Source: UBA11524 sp034104265 (lineage in GTDB: Bacteria; Bacillota; Clostridia; Christensenellales; Aristaeellaceae). Taken from it: 12,750 bases of DNA. Both the position numbers and the translations under genes were made by a program. The number at the start of each line of letters is the position of its first letter. Positions within the stretch are counted from its first letter, which is position 1. Below the pieces are notes generated by a model. The model was not told the origin of the DNA. It saw only the letters and a list, made by a program, of their open reading frames with translations, and did not search any database. Shown piece after piece: positions 12,651-12,750 of this stretch. Location of the stretch: assembly GCA_034104265.1 (NCBI GenBank), contig JAXEEE010000084.1, forward strand, positions 1 through 12,750, read 5' to 3'.

Positions 12651-12750
12651 TGCCCACCAGCCCAGGTGCAAATTCCCCAAATTATGGGTGGCCCGAGGGC
12701 CAGGCGGCCCACTGGCGGGGGTGTGGGGGGGGGTGGCCCAGCCGTCCCCC

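Larger units (their letters stand above)
11887..12750. other. GC-rich intergenic region with repeats, no gene
   Basis: I can support no gene in these 864 bases. Long open frames exist in nearly every frame on both strands, but their products are Arg/Pro/Gly-rich, overlap each other and lack ribosome binding sites, which is what stop-poor GC-rich DNA gives. The region instead holds direct repeats and several perfect hairpins, listed separately. A 15-base string (GGGGGGCCGCCCTCG) occurs at 11956-11970 and again at 12253-12267. I checked by eye for tRNA, RNase P, tmRNA and SRP RNA signatures and saw none. Confidence 0.6.

Noticed and set aside
11870..12712. Several overlapping open frames of 70-156 codons on both strands.
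   Set aside because: They overlap in many frames, are Arg/Pro/Gly/Ala-rich, have no ribosome binding sites and run through hairpins and direct repeats; this fits stop-poor GC-rich non-coding DNA.

Overview
The window looks like chromosomal DNA from a GC-rich member of the Bacillota, most likely an uncultured gut-type Clostridia. The basis is a tRNA-dependent T-box leader in front of pheS, strong AGGAGG-type ribosome binding sites, consensus sigma-A promoters with 17-bp spacers, Clostridia-style signal peptides, and a feoA-feoA-feoB cluster followed by the small Cys-rich FeoB-associated protein. No genus can be named from the sequence.

Layout. Bases 1-82 are a G-run spacer after pheS. Bases 83-1457 (minus) hold pheS with its T-box leader and promoter. 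Diverging from it, 1499-3618 (plus) is a complete single-gene unit: consensus promoter, a secreted 667-residue protein combining a transglutaminase-like domain with about six degenerate repeats of a domain I do not recognise, and a strong terminator. A small frameshifted remnant (3635-3974) follows. On the minus strand, 7254-3983 carries ade (adenine deaminase) and then a secreted trypsin-fold protein that appears to have lost its catalytic His and Ser, closed by a 13-bp terminator. Upstream of it, 8651-7301 (minus) carries a secreted two-domain beta-sandwich protein, a hairpin, a 9-codon mini-ORF and an ABM-type monooxygenase.

Iron uptake. Bases 11886-8655 (minus) form the ferrous iron unit: two FeoA proteins, the FeoB GTPase/permease, and a 43-residue FeoB-associated protein. 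Four GTTAG...CTAAC inverted repeats, three at the promoter and one between the second feoA and feoB, suggest control by a metal-dependent repressor of the DtxR/MntR kind rather than Fur.

Bases 11887-12750 hold no gene I can support. They are very GC-rich and contain direct repeats and at least five perfect hairpins, two of them resembling the double-hairpin intergenic repeats common in gut Clostridia.

The functional themes are housekeeping (pheS, ade), iron import (feo) and cell-surface or secreted proteins of unknown role. I see no phage, transposase, CRISPR or toxin-antitoxin genes. The most novel items are the repeat-bearing transglutaminase-like protein, the pseudoprotease, the four-site feo operator array, and the mini-ORF overlap arrangement.
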